Origin: Epinephelus fuscoguttatus
Lineage: Eukaryota; Chordata; Actinopteri; Perciformes; Serranidae
NCBI RefSeq assembly: GCF_011397635.1
Contig: NC_064770.1
Coordinates: 31,271,098-31,335,097, forward strand
Reading direction: 5' to 3'
DNA length: 64,000 nucleotides
Both the position numbers and the translations under genes were made by a program. The notes under the pieces were generated by a model that worked only from the letters and a program-made list of their open reading frames with translations, searched no databases and was not told the origin of the DNA. Each line of letters opens with the position of its first letter. The stretch's first letter is position 1. This document shows positions 46,926 to 59,242 of this stretch, in pieces.

Positions 46926-47215
46926 TCAAAGTCAAGGATGCTCCACTGGTAGAATGGGTCCTTCCAAGTCAGGTCCTACAGATGCTAGACATGAATCCTT
47001 CCAAGCATTTGGTCAACAAACATTGCAACAGGCTAGTGAGTGCCTAGGTGTGCGTCATTGAAGACACCCCGCTTTCAGTCTTGGCAAATGGTGCCCAAAG
47101 TATTGTGGGTACTTTATGCCCACTTGGTCCTCAGCAGAATTCAAAGGACCCTTGATGTTGCAACAGTCCTGAAATTTAGTTAGTTAGTCGTTTAAGGATC
47201 CTTCTTTGACTTTGA
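46926..47215. mobile_element. Short MITE (tcaaagtcaaggat termini)
   Basis: Left tcaaagtcaaggat at 46926-46939 pairs with atccttctttgactttga at 47198-47215, allowing a 4-base insertion. The body includes gggtccttccaagtcaggtc and catgaatccttccaagcatt. No coding capacity. Confidence 0.6.
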
Positions 47216-47278
47216 GAAGCACTAAATATCTCAGCAATGACTCAAACTAATGACTTATTAATATGACTTTATCTGGAC

Positions 47279-47610
47279 AAATTTCCCCACAAATACAACA
47301 TGCTAATGTTTTTAGCACAAGCCTATGGCAGTTTACATTAAATAAATTAGCCTAGCCGCTAGCAGACTTTTCTTCCACTCATATGAAGCCAGGGACAACA
47401 GCAACATTTAACAAAGGCCACATTAAAAAATTTGGCTCCATTACAGCTCACAAGGTTCACTGACAAAACAACTGTCTTATTCTAAACACATTTTCCAAAC
47501 AAATATAACATGCTAACGTTATTAGTACAAGCCTATGGTAGTTTACATTGTATAAATTAGCCTTACGACTCATGGAGATTTCCTCTGCTCATATGAAGCC
47601 AGGATAAATC
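47279..47610. repeat. Two-copy tandem duplication, ~201-bp period
   Basis: acaaatttccccacaaatac through tttacattaaataaattagc (about 47279-47351) recurs at about 47480-47553, with matching catatgaagccagg at 47380 and 47590. The copies differ at roughly one base in ten. Confidence 0.75.
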
Positions 47611-48257
47611 ACACACAAGATTTAACATGCTATTTTGTGGAGGCTTGGTTGTCTTCGCAATTAATTGCTTCTTATCTGTGAAACACAAATGAATAAATGT
47701 TTTGTTTCCACTGAGGGAAATGGTTTCAGCTAAAAAAAAACAGACTAATAACTCCTCACTTATTTTGATATTCATTTTTGTACTGTCTTCTTTTTAACAG
47801 TTTCCCCCACAGCATCTCCTTATACTTCAGTCAGCTGTTTCCTACATTTCCCAGAATGCTTTTCAACAAACCCTGGACAACAACCATCAAGGCATACACC
47901 TTTCTCATGGCAGACATTTTGATTCACAATCAAGAGTACAGACTGATAATTTTATCAGGGTGCACTCTACAGGTGTGACAGTGCCAGGTATTGTGCCCTC
48001 ACTGGGCCTGTTTGGCTGGGATAACTACATGGAACAGTGCCCTCGTCAATGTCATCATAAACACCTGTGCTTCTGCAGCTCTGATGAGTTAAATGTAAGA
48101 GTGAGGTCTTTTAAAGTTAAAATGTAAGCAGGAGTGAAAATGATGGCACACTAAGAGCAAGGAAGTAATACTGCTAAAAATGGGATCCACACCCTTGAGT
48201 CACCAAATATTGCAGCTTGCATTCTGGTCAGTTCAGGGTGATGTTGGTGAAGTTCAA

Positions 48258-48668
48258 GGCCGTTTACACGTACACGGTGATTTTGATAAACGGAGACATC
48301 TTCCTTTGTTTGTGCCCTTCGTTTACACGCAAACGGAGATTTCTCCTCTGAAAACAAGTCTTTCTAAAAACTCCGGCCAGAGTGGAGATTTTGGAAAGCT
48401 CCGGTTGTGCGTTTGCATGTAAACTGAGATAAACGGAGATAAACGGAGTTATAGGCAGCCGACGTCACAGTATGCGCCGTAACTTGCGCCTGTGTCAAAA
48501 GTGCGACCTATGTTGCTATGGCGACAATGGATACATGGAAGGCTTGAGTCTCTCGTTACACTGCCACCTACAGGTTTGCCGTGCTCTTGTGTATATATAC
48601 ACGGGTAAGTGTAAACGGAGACGGTGAAATGTTCGTTTATGAAAATAGCCGGCAACGTGTAAACGGCC
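48258..48668. mobile_element. Harbinger-like MITE (ggccgtttacacgt termini)
   Basis: A perfect 14-bp inverted repeat: ggccgtttacacgt at 48258-48271 and acgtgtaaacggcc at 48655-48668. The interior has repeated gataaacggag motifs (48283, 48428, 48439). The GGCC-type ends recall the element at 40304, but no clear 3-bp duplication is seen. Confidence 0.75.
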
Positions 48669-49339
48669 TCTTAGACTTTCTCACTCCAGGTTGTGGAACT
48701 TTCATAGCAATCAAAGCACAGGTGCAACACATAACGGTAATGATGGCTTCCATGCTGCTGTGTCAGCAGGCCACATCGTTATGTAATTAGCTACACCTGT
48801 GTTCACAAGTCAAGCCTCTTCAGTAGGCTGCCTCTTCCATGATGCTTCTTGCTGGAGGTCGACACAAAATGGTGAGTGACATGCTCAGAAAAGCTGTAAA
48901 AATTGCTATATAGTCATACTAACATTTGTCAGTGGTCGAACACTTTGGTTGATGGTTTACTTATTCATTTATATTTTTTGCTGCAATACAGCAGGTGGCC
49001 ACCGTGAAAAATTAGCTGCAAGGTTGAGCAGTATTTCTGACTCAGACTTAGCTCTGTGCAGCTAAAAGTTGTAGTGTGACTGATGGGTGGATGTCATGAT
49101 ATTATTAGTTGAAACTAGTTGGTGATTGTGAGTGCACATAATATTTTCTTTTACAGCAGGAAAACACTATTGGATTGTTATCTGCATATGTTGTTAGGTG
49201 CACAATATGAGCAGGTATGTGATCTAAAAGGGTTAAAAAGGCATTTTTTCAATTTATCTCAACTTCAAGATTGTCTGTTCCTAAAACTAGGCTGTCTACA
49301 CAATAGAAAGACAAAGCCAAAATTGCCCAAAATTTCATT

Positions 49340-50060
49340 TTGGTATGAAATTTCCAAGTCGGCCAATAGTCAACAGTCTATTAGTCGACTAGTCGCCTGC
49401 ATGTTTATGATTTTAGTTTAATTATTAAATGATATATTTTGGGCAGGGCAACACAATGGTTTGAGTTGAAGGTGTGAGAAAGAATAGTATCAGTAACATT
49501 GTTAACACTGTGCTACATTACAGAGAAATACAAAACCGTACTAATGAACCTTCATTAATATAGGCCTATATTTTATCTACAAGTGCACGTCACACACTGA
49601 GAGAGCCGCCTGTTAATGATGCTGTGGGCTAATGGGCATGTAGCTACTTCCATGTTTCAGATGATACGTCATGTTTGTAGTCGACCAATGAAGATGAGTT
49701 TACATATCACCTTGGGTTCGTCCTTCACCTTCTCAAAATGATCCCACACTTTGGATTTCCTGTCCGACATGTTATTAACTAGCCTGTGGAATAACCGCAG
49801 GTGCCAGCCCTGGAAATTAGGGGCCATATACATATGCTGTGTCTTTATCTTCCTGGGCCTTTTTTGTGTCAGCTTTCAAGAGCACGGCGGCAGGTTGCGT
49901 TAGAGGTTGCTAAAAGGTTGCTGAAATTCTGAGTGCAGAGCTGATCTTCTTCCAGGTGCTGTTTACAAGTGTGTAGTTCTATCATTCTAGTGGAGTTTCC
50001 GACTAATGACTTTTCTGGTCGACTGACGTTTGGTTGACTATTAGGGGGCAGCGCTAGAAA
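49340..50060 (-). mobile_element. hAT-like element, copy 1, with BED-finger remnant
   Basis: Sequence from tagtcgactagtcgcctgca to gactattagggggcagcgct. About 490 bp are nearly identical to copy 2 at 59300-59860 in the same orientation. A minus-strand ATG at 49770 begins MSDRKSKVWDHFEKVKDEPK and stops at 49669 after 33 codons. This resembles the start of a hAT transposase BED zinc finger (W..F), cut off before the zinc ligands are complete. Confidence 0.7.
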
Positions 50061-50199
50061 TTACCCAGATCGTCCGCATTGTTGGGCCTATAGATCAAGC
50101 GCACAAGAGACTTACAGTGGCCAACTGTGGCCAAGAGTGGCCGAGTGGCTATCTAACTAACCGAGCCCTCTGTTAGACTGAATTGGAATAAAACTGCTT

Positions 50200-50520
50200 A
50201 ATTTTGTGGCTCTTCTAAACTTTCAAAATGTTATCAGACTGAATAGATCAAATCCCGATAGTGAAATGAGTCATTTCATGGGGGTTGTGATGCTCAAAAA
50301 AATGTATCCACTGATTTACGGAGGTCTCTTGCACAATGTACTGTAAGTCTATGGGAAAAAGTCTTTTGGGGCCCCATAACATCATGTGACAGACCCAGCA
50401 TGGTAATTCCACGTTTGGCCACCATGTAAAAGTGGCTTCAAAGCCCGCCACTGTTCCTGGGAGCTTGTGTAGTTCAAGCAACAGCCCTAAAACCATCAAA
50501 AATTCACTGTATGATCCAAA
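50200..50520. repeat. Probable dispersed repeat
   Basis: ctatgggaaaaagtcttttg and neighbouring sequence recall a common fish repeat. No second copy was noted in this window, so this is from memory. The interval 50521-52359 shows no supported gene. Confidence 0.3.
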
Positions 50521-52359
50521 AAAATGTCATCCAGCGAATTTGAGCTGAGAGATGAGCAGGGAGATCTGGCTGCTGGTAAGACGGAGGCAAGTTTACCAAA
50601 GGTCATTTACATATACTTTCCACATTGTTATGATACAAAGCCTGTTGAAAACCGGCAAATGATTTGATTTGATGTGATTTCAGTGATGATAATGCCAGTA
50701 AATTACCTGCTGTCATCCACATCTTGTCAAACATCCAAGCTGGCTCGCCGGCATAGATGCTCGCCCTAGTTCAATAGCCCGGGGGAACAGTTACATCACA
50801 TCCTGTATATTGATGAAATTGAAAGAGATCAGCGGCTTATGGTGCGAAACGATGGGTCACTGTGTCACAGTCTATACATACACACAGGCCCAGTCAGGTA
50901 CTGGCAGGCTATACTTACGTCACCACCAGTGTCTCTTGATGCCTGGTACCATTGTAAATTAAGATGATCTTGTCGTTTCACAGACTGCCAGCCGTCGAGA
51001 CAGACGATTATGTAACAATATATGTGTGCCTTTAATGTCGAATGAATAAGCGAGGTAATGGGGACCAGAAAGGTTAAAAACTGAGCTCTGAGCTGGAAGC
51101 TAAATCTACAGTAAACCTTATATTGATGAGCCAGGGTGAGCTGCACATGCTGTTATCTGTCCTGCAGCTAAATCGATCTCATCTAGGTCATTCACTGCCA
51201 GCTGACTGCCACAACGTGTGTGTGCGGGTGTGTGTGTACAGCATGGACCAGTTGGGACTATGGTCGTCACTGTACTGAAATGAGATTCTGTGGCCTTTAA
51301 ACAGGTGGAACAGCAAGACTACTACTGAATCACTTGTTCATACATCTTCTTTTTAATATTTGCCGCATGTATATGAAGGACATGTATTCATTGCCACAGC
51401 AGTGATGTCCTGCTTCACACTCTCAGTGACAGTCACTCGCCTCTGTCCCTGCATCACTGTCATCACACCTCTCATATTCATCTCTCTACATTTACTATAC
51501 TGAGAGATGCAGGTGGTTAAATAGGTTACTTGGCTCTTTCTATGAAGCATCTTATTCATAGATCAAATGACTCAGGAAGTCACATCATTTAATACCTTAA
51601 ATGCATCTTGGAAAACTTTGTGACATGAAATTCATCCAACAATCGCAGATGATGATCCTCCAAAATCCCTTTGAAAGCAAAAGTCTTAAGATGAGTCAGA
51701 ACTCAGCAACTGTGCTTGCTTTCAATGCCAGCACTCAGACTTAAAGAGTCTGCGTTTTTTTTCCCATATCCAAATGGGAGATATCTCTTTTTGGAAATGA
51801 GCACTTGAATTTCAAATATTGAACGTCACTCTTTGTGTTTACTGTTGGCTGTAGTGCTGGTTTAAGAAATGGCGTTCATTCTGCTGCTGCTCCATACACA
51901 GCATTTGCATAACCTGCTCCAGATAAAAGTGAATCTCAAAATGGAACACATCGTTTTACATGTACAGGCGAGCAGTTTGAGCATAGAACGGACATTTCAA
52001 ACACATTTTAAATGTCCTTTCAGATGGAGGTCCTTGGCACAATCTGCAGATGGCGTTCTATATGGCAGCTGTGTTTGGAGGTCTGTGACAAGGCAAAGTT
52101 TGCACAGTAAAAATCTTCTCACAACTTTTACCACCTGCCAAACAGCTCTCAACTTACACGTTAAAAACATGAACTCACAAGCTACTTTTGAAGGTAGTGT
52201 TGGATAATATAGCCAGTTCCCATTCTGAAGTCATCAGATACTGTCACTTTGTCAGTGATCTGGGCATTAGATACCAACGCACAGATGCTCCTTTTGTGGT
52301 GGTATAATTCACACCAGGTGGCAGCAGTTGTTGATGCAGAGACCACTAACCATTCATCC

Positions 52360-52561
52360 ATCCATTTTCAACCACTTACCCGGGGGCCGGGTTTGCGGGG
52401 GCAGCAGGCTGAGCAAAGTGCTCCAGATGTCCCTCTCCCCAGCAATGCTTTCCAGCTCTTTCTGGGGGATTCCGAAGCGTTCCCAGGCCAGATAAGATAT
52501 GTAATCCCTCCAGCATGTTCTGGGTCTGCCCCGGGGCCTCCTACCAGTGGGACAAGCATGA
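52360..52561 (-). pseudogene. Non-LTR retrotransposon 3' end fused to a Tc1 relic
   Basis: ccatccattttcaaccactt and then ctgagcaaagtgctccagat, ttccagctctttctggggga. The minus strand translates to GGPGADPEHAGGITYLIWPG and SPRKSWKALLGRGT, the C-terminal reverse-transcriptase tail of the family at 31310. It joins the Tc1-like sequence without a clear boundary repeat. Confidence 0.75.
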
Positions 52562-53190
52562 TTTGAGCTTCATGACATGGTGCGTTATCCTGCTGGAAGT
52601 AGCTATCAAAAGATGGGTACACTGTGGTCATAAAGGGATGGACACGGTCAGCAACAATACTCAGGTAGGATTGTGCATTTAAACAATGCTCAGTTGGAAC
52701 AAAGGGGCCTATAATGTGCCAAGAAAATCTCCCCCACACCATTACACCACCAGCAGCAGCCTGAACCATTGATACAAGGCAGGATGGATCCATGCTTTCA
52801 TGATTACACCAAATTCTGACCCTACCATCTGAACGTGGCAGCAGAAATCCAGACTCATCACACCAGGCAACATTTTTCCAATCTTCTATTGTCCAGTTTT
52901 GGTGAACCCAGTTGTAGCCTCCTGTTCTTAGCTGACTAGATAAACACCTGGTGTGGTCTTTTGCTGCTGTAGCCCATCTGCTTCAAGGTTCAACATATTG
53001 TGTCTTTAGAAACGCTCTTCTGCATACCTTGGTTGTAACGAGTGTTTAGTTGCAATACTGTGGCCTTTTTAACAGCTCAAACATGTCTGGACATTGTCCT
53101 CTGACCTTTGCCACCAACAAGGCATTTTGGCCCAGAGAACTTTTACTCACTGGATATGTTCTCTTTGTGTGACCATCCTCTGTAAACCCT
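52562..53190 (-). pseudogene. Tc1-like transposase pseudogene (3' part lost)
   Basis: The minus strand encodes pieces of a Tc1/mariner (IS630 superfamily) transposase. An upstream part includes DESGFL-like residues with stops and frameshifts. The part at 52793-52562 reads AAAGGVMVWGRFSWHIIGPF and later YFQQDNAPCHEAQ, which carries the second catalytic aspartate (QQDNAP). The C-terminal third, with the last catalytic acidic residue, is missing where LINE sequence begins. Dead relic. Confidence 0.85.
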
Positions 53191-55678
53191 AGACTCCGCG
53201 GTGTGCTGTGCACACAAGCTCAGTTGGTAGGATACTATATTTTCACATTTTTAACAATGCAATTTAAAAGTTTTGATTTTTATTGATAACCTACATTTAC
53301 CAACAACAAAAAGACTACATTTAGCACCAAAAAAAATATGTTTAAAAAAAAGTACATAAAAAAAGAATATCGAATACCAAATTTTCATAACGAATACCTA
53401 CCCATAGAAATTAATATTCGAATATCTGAATATTTGGGTACAGCCCTACTAAATACACTGAGTTGCTGCCACATTACTGGCTGATTAGACATTTGTATTA
53501 AACAGCAGTTAAACAGTTGAACAACCATACAGTTAATACTAAGATATCTGTTGCTTTCATATATCTGGGTGTATCAGACCATAGTGGACAGTTTTAAAAA
53601 TCAATTAACAGGACTGCATGGAAATACTGAACTTTTATTGTGGCACCACTATGTGACCCTAAATCCTCAAAATTATGTTTCAAAGATAGGTTTAGAATTT
53701 TTGAGGTATATCTTAATACAACACTGACATGCCATTGATTCTGAAGGAGTTATAATATATAAAGGGTGCCATAGTTGTTTGTTCTGTCCATATGAGCTGC
53801 AAAGATATCCCTCCTGAAGCAACACGAGATGATGGGGACAAAATCTGTCCTGATTTTGCGCATAAATTAATTTTTAAAATTCCAGCTGTCTGAGTTAGAC
53901 AAATCATCTGTATCTTTTCAAGAGCCTTTCTTTTTATGCTCAGAGCTGTCCATGGGAGCACAGAGGGAACGTCGTACTAAAAGGACTCCAACTTTGGAAG
54001 AGACATACTTCATTTGTCTAACTCATACTGTGAAAGCCTTAAACCGATGCTGCCCGAACTGTGGAGTGCATTTTAGCACAGGCCAAGGACTGTGGATTTT
54101 GTTCCCTATCACTTGACACATTATATGACAAATCACACTGAAACAGCATTAGGAAGGGATTTAGTTGCAGTCGGCGAACAGGAACAGAAACAGCAACCAA
54201 AGTGCAAAACTACATCAAGCAGTCTCTGGAGCTGATCATAGCCACTCTAGACAATACATATGGTGCAGCTGTGAATGTTGGAACTGTCCCTCTTGACCCC
54301 CTTACAGTCTAGATGGTGGCCAAGATAAGAAAACAGGAATTTATTCACTTTGTATCTTGCCTAACTTTAGTGGATAATAACATATTGGGGTGTGGAATTA
54401 ATCTGCAGATGCTCCAGTGCAAAATCAGGCCAAACTTTTCTATGGATGTCACTTTTTTGAGCCAAGACAAAGTCCAAGGTGTGACCTGCAGCAGATGCTT
54501 CTTGTTTTTTTGTTTAGCCAATTGCCTAAAATGCTTGCAGCACTTAACTGCTTAAGAGGTGTGAGGAGTCAGCAATCAGTGATGGTATCAAAAAAGTAAA
54601 TAAAACATTTTTAAATCACCACAACCACAAGAGGTCCTTTAAGCATACAGTCATAAATGTACACAAAAAATATGAGTCTGATTGGTCCAGGAGTCTTAGT
54701 TGTAGACAGAAAGATACAGACAACCATTTCAGTGTGCAATGGCATGGCAGTATTGTTTTACAAACTACAGATCATGGTTATTTAATCCATAACAAAAATC
54801 ATCACTTGATTTTCTAGGAAATAGTCCTATGCCCAGATAGATTGCCCCAGGAGTTTGCATTTTATCACTCCTGGTTCCCTCATCTTGAAGTCGATGGGTT
54901 TTTGAATGGGTTCTAGTTAGATACCTGAAGGTCTGTGGTTCACACAAGTTTAAGAGACTTCAGTGTTTTGTTCTACAACATATAATACAGTTAATACCTC
55001 ACTCGTAAACTTTGAAGCTTCTATGTGTCTTAAAAAAAAGGCAGTTACTTACTAGTGGCTAAAAAAGACTGCAGAACGCCATCACGCTGAGCCGCGCCAA
55101 ACACAGCTTCATGCGACCGTGGTGTAGTTTTTTTTATAGCCCAACATTAGCATTTTGGCTTCAGTAATCATTGGTGAAGATTATCTTCCTGAACAAAACA
55201 TGCAAGTATCATGAAAGTTTGTTTGCTCCATATCTTATTTTCAGCAATAATCCAAAATCCAAAGGAAAAATCTTGTAGGCTTTTTGATGAGAGAACCAAT
55301 GCAGTGCTAACTCCTGCGTTGGTACAAAAAAAAATCATCCCTGGAAACTCAGTCTCACTCCATGGTTGTCGAAATCCGGTGCTTGAGCAGTGACTTGTGG
55401 CATCAGACACTGACAGAAAAAGGCATCCTTTAACTTCGGCATGGTACGCGGCCAGATGCTGTTATACTTTAATGGGACTTGGCAGTGTAAGGGGGAAACC
55501 GTGCTGGATAAGAATGAAAGTTAAGGCAACGAAAGATTCTAAAGCCAAACATTGTTTTTTCCTAAACCTAACTACGTGCTGTTGTTGCCTAAACCCAGAA
55601 AAAAGATCATAACATGCACATCCCAAAGAAATACTGAAAGGGTGCTGGGTCATAAACTTCTAACATCCATCAAAAAAA
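53191..55678. other. Non-genic stretch with probable old repeats
   Basis: A+T-rich sequence (53270-53450) with repeated ttcgaat-like motifs ('gaatattcgaat' style). 53630-54060 resembles repeat sequence but was not classified. Sequence at 55430-55620 (cctaaacctaactacgtgct) and 55905-55915 (cctaaaccc) looks like the two sides of a dispersed repeat split by the palindrome between them. No gene supported. Confidence 0.4.
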
Positions 55679-55896
55679 GAAAAAATGATCTGCACACCGA
55701 TAGAGCTCCCATTAATCCATGATTTATTTTCTGTCAAGTGACGTTTCGAGCAACGCAGGCTCTTCATCAGACATGTAATGAATGATATGATATGATTACA
55801 AGTTTGAGGAAGAGCCTGCGTTGCTCGAAACGTCACTTGACAGAAAATAAATCATGGATTAATGGGAGCTCTATCAGTGTGCGGATCATTTTTTCC
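55679..55896. mobile_element. Near-perfect palindrome, ~87-bp arms, hammerhead-like core
   Basis: Left arm 55679-55766 and right arm 55808-55896 are reverse complements with about two mismatches (for example gatctgcacacc against gtgtgcggatc). A spacer of about 40 bp lies between. Each arm contains gtttcgagcaacgcaggctc or its complement. On the minus strand the left arm plus spacer reads ctgatga (55770-55764), gagc...gctc, gaaac and gtc (55742-55740). No protein is encoded. Confidence 0.85.
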
Positions 55897-55954
55897 TTTT
55901 TTGTTGCCTAAACCCATCCTTGTGCGTATGTTGTTATACCGATGTTGTGGGTTT

Positions 55955-56130
55955 ATTTTGAAAGAGACTGTATATAAACAGTAAATTTCCTATGAAAATG
56001 GAAGTGTATTTTGAAAGAAGACAATGCATGTAACAGGCAGAACTTGACATGGTGTCCCACAACATCAGCAATCAACGCACCCAGAGTACCTTTCACGTCG
56101 TATCTGGACGTGGAAGTTCCATGACTAAAA
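55955..56130. repeat. Dispersed repeat, inverted relative to 35045-35215
   Basis: gtttattttgaaagagactg and then tcctatgaaaatggaagtgt match the reverse complement of the copy at 35 kb. Confidence 0.65.
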
Positions 56131-56629
56131 CGTCTATAGGCTATGTGATGAGGTGGGAGTGAAAATGTGTTGTCCCTTACGAATAGCCTATCAGTATTGC
56201 AGTTTAAACTCACATGAGGGCTGTGGTGATAGCAGATTTCATCCACTCCTACAGCAACATAAACTCACTTTATAAAAATATATCACCACAGGCATTCACC
56301 AAAACAGATGATCATCAGATTAACACTTTAAATTTTAGTATTACCTCCAGTATGACACAGGAAACTGATAGGGTATAAAGATATTCTTATTTTACATGAC
56401 AGATTCTGTTTTAATATTTGACAGACAAAAGAACCCATTCAGCGCTGTGAATGCTTGGTATTTCAAAGTCACATTTAACAGACTAATTAAAGTGCACTTT
56501 TAGGTAGAAAGTGTCAGGGCGTAGAGAGGTAAATGAGCTTTTACAGTTCAGCCTCTCCAAATAACATTTAAATGTCAAGGAAAAGTAAGAAAGTTAAAGC
56601 TCCTCACTCATTCTCCCTCCCCTTCTTTT

Positions 56630-56662
<33 letters not shown>
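56630..56662. promoter_or_regulatory. (TC)n tract just upstream of the PKC gene
   Basis: About 11 CT dinucleotides, extended by gtctctctctttctgg, end some 30-50 bp before the G+C-rich 5' leader. Such pyrimidine tracts are frequent at vertebrate TATA-less promoters. No TATA box was seen between 56400 and 56700, so the start site is only inferred to be near 56680-56710. Confidence 0.4.
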
Positions 56663-56664
<2 letters not shown>

Positions 56665-56888
56665 TTCTGGTAGTCAGTCTGTGCGCTCACAAGAAAAGGA
56701 GGAAGCGGAGTGAGAGCAGCGCATCGGCACCTCGTCTCTACTCAACTGACGGACAACATCACAGACACTCAAAAACAACCTGCACCACAGTTTATCAACT
56801 CCTCTACCCGGAGCAACGCACCAGGCGCGACTTTTGCAGCCCTTCAGAAACGCATTCAACCTCCTGCAACTCGCGTCGGGTTCGTTAA

Positions 56889-57104
<216 letters not shown>

Positions 57105-57732
57105 TGAGGAGCTGGGGATGGATGGAGGGTTCACAGCAGAGTTTCACTTTGTTTAGTTGCTGCTGTCATAGACTATTTCAATGAAATAGGAATTAATTTG
57201 ATATAATGAATTATTTAGAAATACATTTTTAAGTTGAGACAACAGTGGGTGCATCAAAAAATGGCATAAAAAGAAGGGAAGAAACCACAAGACAAGTTTA
57301 TCTCATGATTTAATGTCAATTTAAATGAGTAAAGTGGGGAGAAAAGGAGAAATGGGGCCCATTGATATGAAAAAGACAAAATGGCTGTAGTGTTTGATAG
57401 TATTACATCATAAAGGTACAGCAGGAATAAAAGTGGGAGGGCTGCACCGGTTGCACACATTCCTCAAAATAAACATCGATTTCGTCTTATTCTTGCACTT
57501 GTTGATGCTATATATGAAAGGTAGGGCAGGAGGGAAGACGGAGAGATATGTGGGCTGCACCAATAAAAAAAGGAATCACTGCAGACCATTGTTTGATGGT
57601 ATTAAGTAGGCAGAGGAACTGAGAGGCTGAGAGCAAAAATGAACCACGTTCCCTGAAAAAGCGGTGAATTGCAGCCAGCAGGAAGAGTGCTAACCTCGGG
57701 GTCAAACACTGATATAACTGCTGACACAACCT

Positions 57733-57770
57733 CAGCCTTCCTCCTCCTCCTCCTCCTCCTCCTCCCTCCT
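57733..57770. repeat. (TCC)n microsatellite
   Basis: About eight cct/ctc triplets within PKC intron 1. Confidence 0.9.
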
Positions 57771-58129
57771 TCTTCTCTCTTCATTTTCTCCTCTAAATCA
57801 CCTGTGCAGACATGTCACCATGCAAGCCACCAGGGCTTACTAGACAGTGACTGCGCTCGGGTTATTAAATGAGTTTCCGGCTCTAGGTTGGCCTAATTTG
57901 TCCCCGCTTATTATTATCTCGTACTGTGCGCTATTCCCAAAACGGCCATTATTTAACTCCTGTGACGGGCTTTTTAATTTGTGAATGGCTAAATGATTTG
58001 ACCTAGAAGATTGTGTGTGTGCGTTCATGGAAATCTAATAGGATGGTCTCACTGGTTGTAAATACCCCTTAAATAGAAGAACATTGTGCACCCTGTGTAA
58101 TTGCTTGACCCGTTTAGATTATCAAACCA

Positions 58130-58133
58130 TCTG

Positions 58134-58164
<31 letters not shown>

Positions 58165-58203
58165 GTCTATCTGTCTATCTATCTGTCTATCTATCTGTCT
58201 ATC
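58130..58203. repeat. (TATC)n tetranucleotide microsatellite
   Basis: Around 18 tatc/tgtc units in PKC intron 1; a likely highly polymorphic marker. Confidence 0.95.
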
Positions 58204-58781
58204 AATTTAGGTCAATAAGCAAAACGAAAAGAACAAAGAGTGCACCGAGTGATTTCACACCCCTAGAGATTATCTATTTGTAGCCACAATATGAAAATGA
58301 GCAGGGCTAAGTGTGTGTTCATGCAACAGTGTGTGTGTATGCATGCGTGCACCTGCAGACACCCCAGCATTGCCCATACCATCGACGAGGTATGGTTTAC
58401 CATTTCGGCCCGGGGCAGCTGCAGCCCCGTCTAACAGAATAGTATGTGTGAGCAGGTTCGTGGACCCGAGCTGACCTCAGTACATGTACTATACTGTTAA
58501 TGCAATAATTGAATGTCCTCGCCACCCGCAGACTTCATTGTGTGTTTGAGTGGGGCTCTTTTTTGGATGGAGAGCTTAAGTGCTGCGCACAAATGGCAGA
58601 TAGCATTTGACATTTGCTTCTACGCAAATGTCTTGAGGCGAAGAGAGAGGGTTCCAGAATTCCTTGTCCAAGTTCTGCGTGTGTGTGTGTGTGTGTGTGA
58701 CAGAGAGAGTAGTAAGTGTGTGTACACATGTCTGTGCCTGTAAAATGCTAAACCTGTTTTCTATGTATGTTCTCCTCACAG

Positions 58782-58813
58782 GGGTTTTGGGAAGCAGGGA
58801 TTCCAGTGTCAAG
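58782..58813 (+). CDS. prkcb: PKC exon 2 (32-bp micro-exon)
   Basis: Flanked by ttctcctcacag and gtaggt. Spliced to exon 1 it completes W60 and adds GFGKQGFQCQ, then one base of the next codon (Val expected). Exactly this 32-bp exon, between ..DFIW and VC.., is known in vertebrate conventional PKC genes. It continues the C1A domain up to the third zinc-ligand region; C69 is a ligand candidate. It is far too short for ordinary ORF finding. Exon 3 was not found before the right edge. Confidence 0.93.
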
Positions 58814-59242
58814 GTAGGTGGACTGAACACACACAGATGTGCACATTATTAGGTGGTGCTCCATAGATGAATATTAACTTAGTCACCACTACCTTATTCT
58901 GTTGTTTTCTGTTTTTTCTATGCTTATTATCTGTCTTTCTTGTTTTAGTTATCCATGTCCCATTTTTAATCTTTGCTTTAAGGTTCAGATTGCGAAACTA
59001 ATATCATATTTAATCTCTCTAGTCCTCTCCTCACCTTTGTCAACTGCTTGTTTTTCTTTCTCCCCATCTCTCTACTCCTGTCTCCCTATTTCTTTACCTA
59101 TACTTACTTCTCTTTATCCTCTCTAGTTACTCAGTGATATTCTTTCCTCTCTTCTTCTCCGTCTTTCCAGAGCACTCAAGTGAACACAAGCTCTGAACTT
59201 GTTTCTGTTTCCAAAGTCAAAAATTCTTGAAAAATGTTAGGG

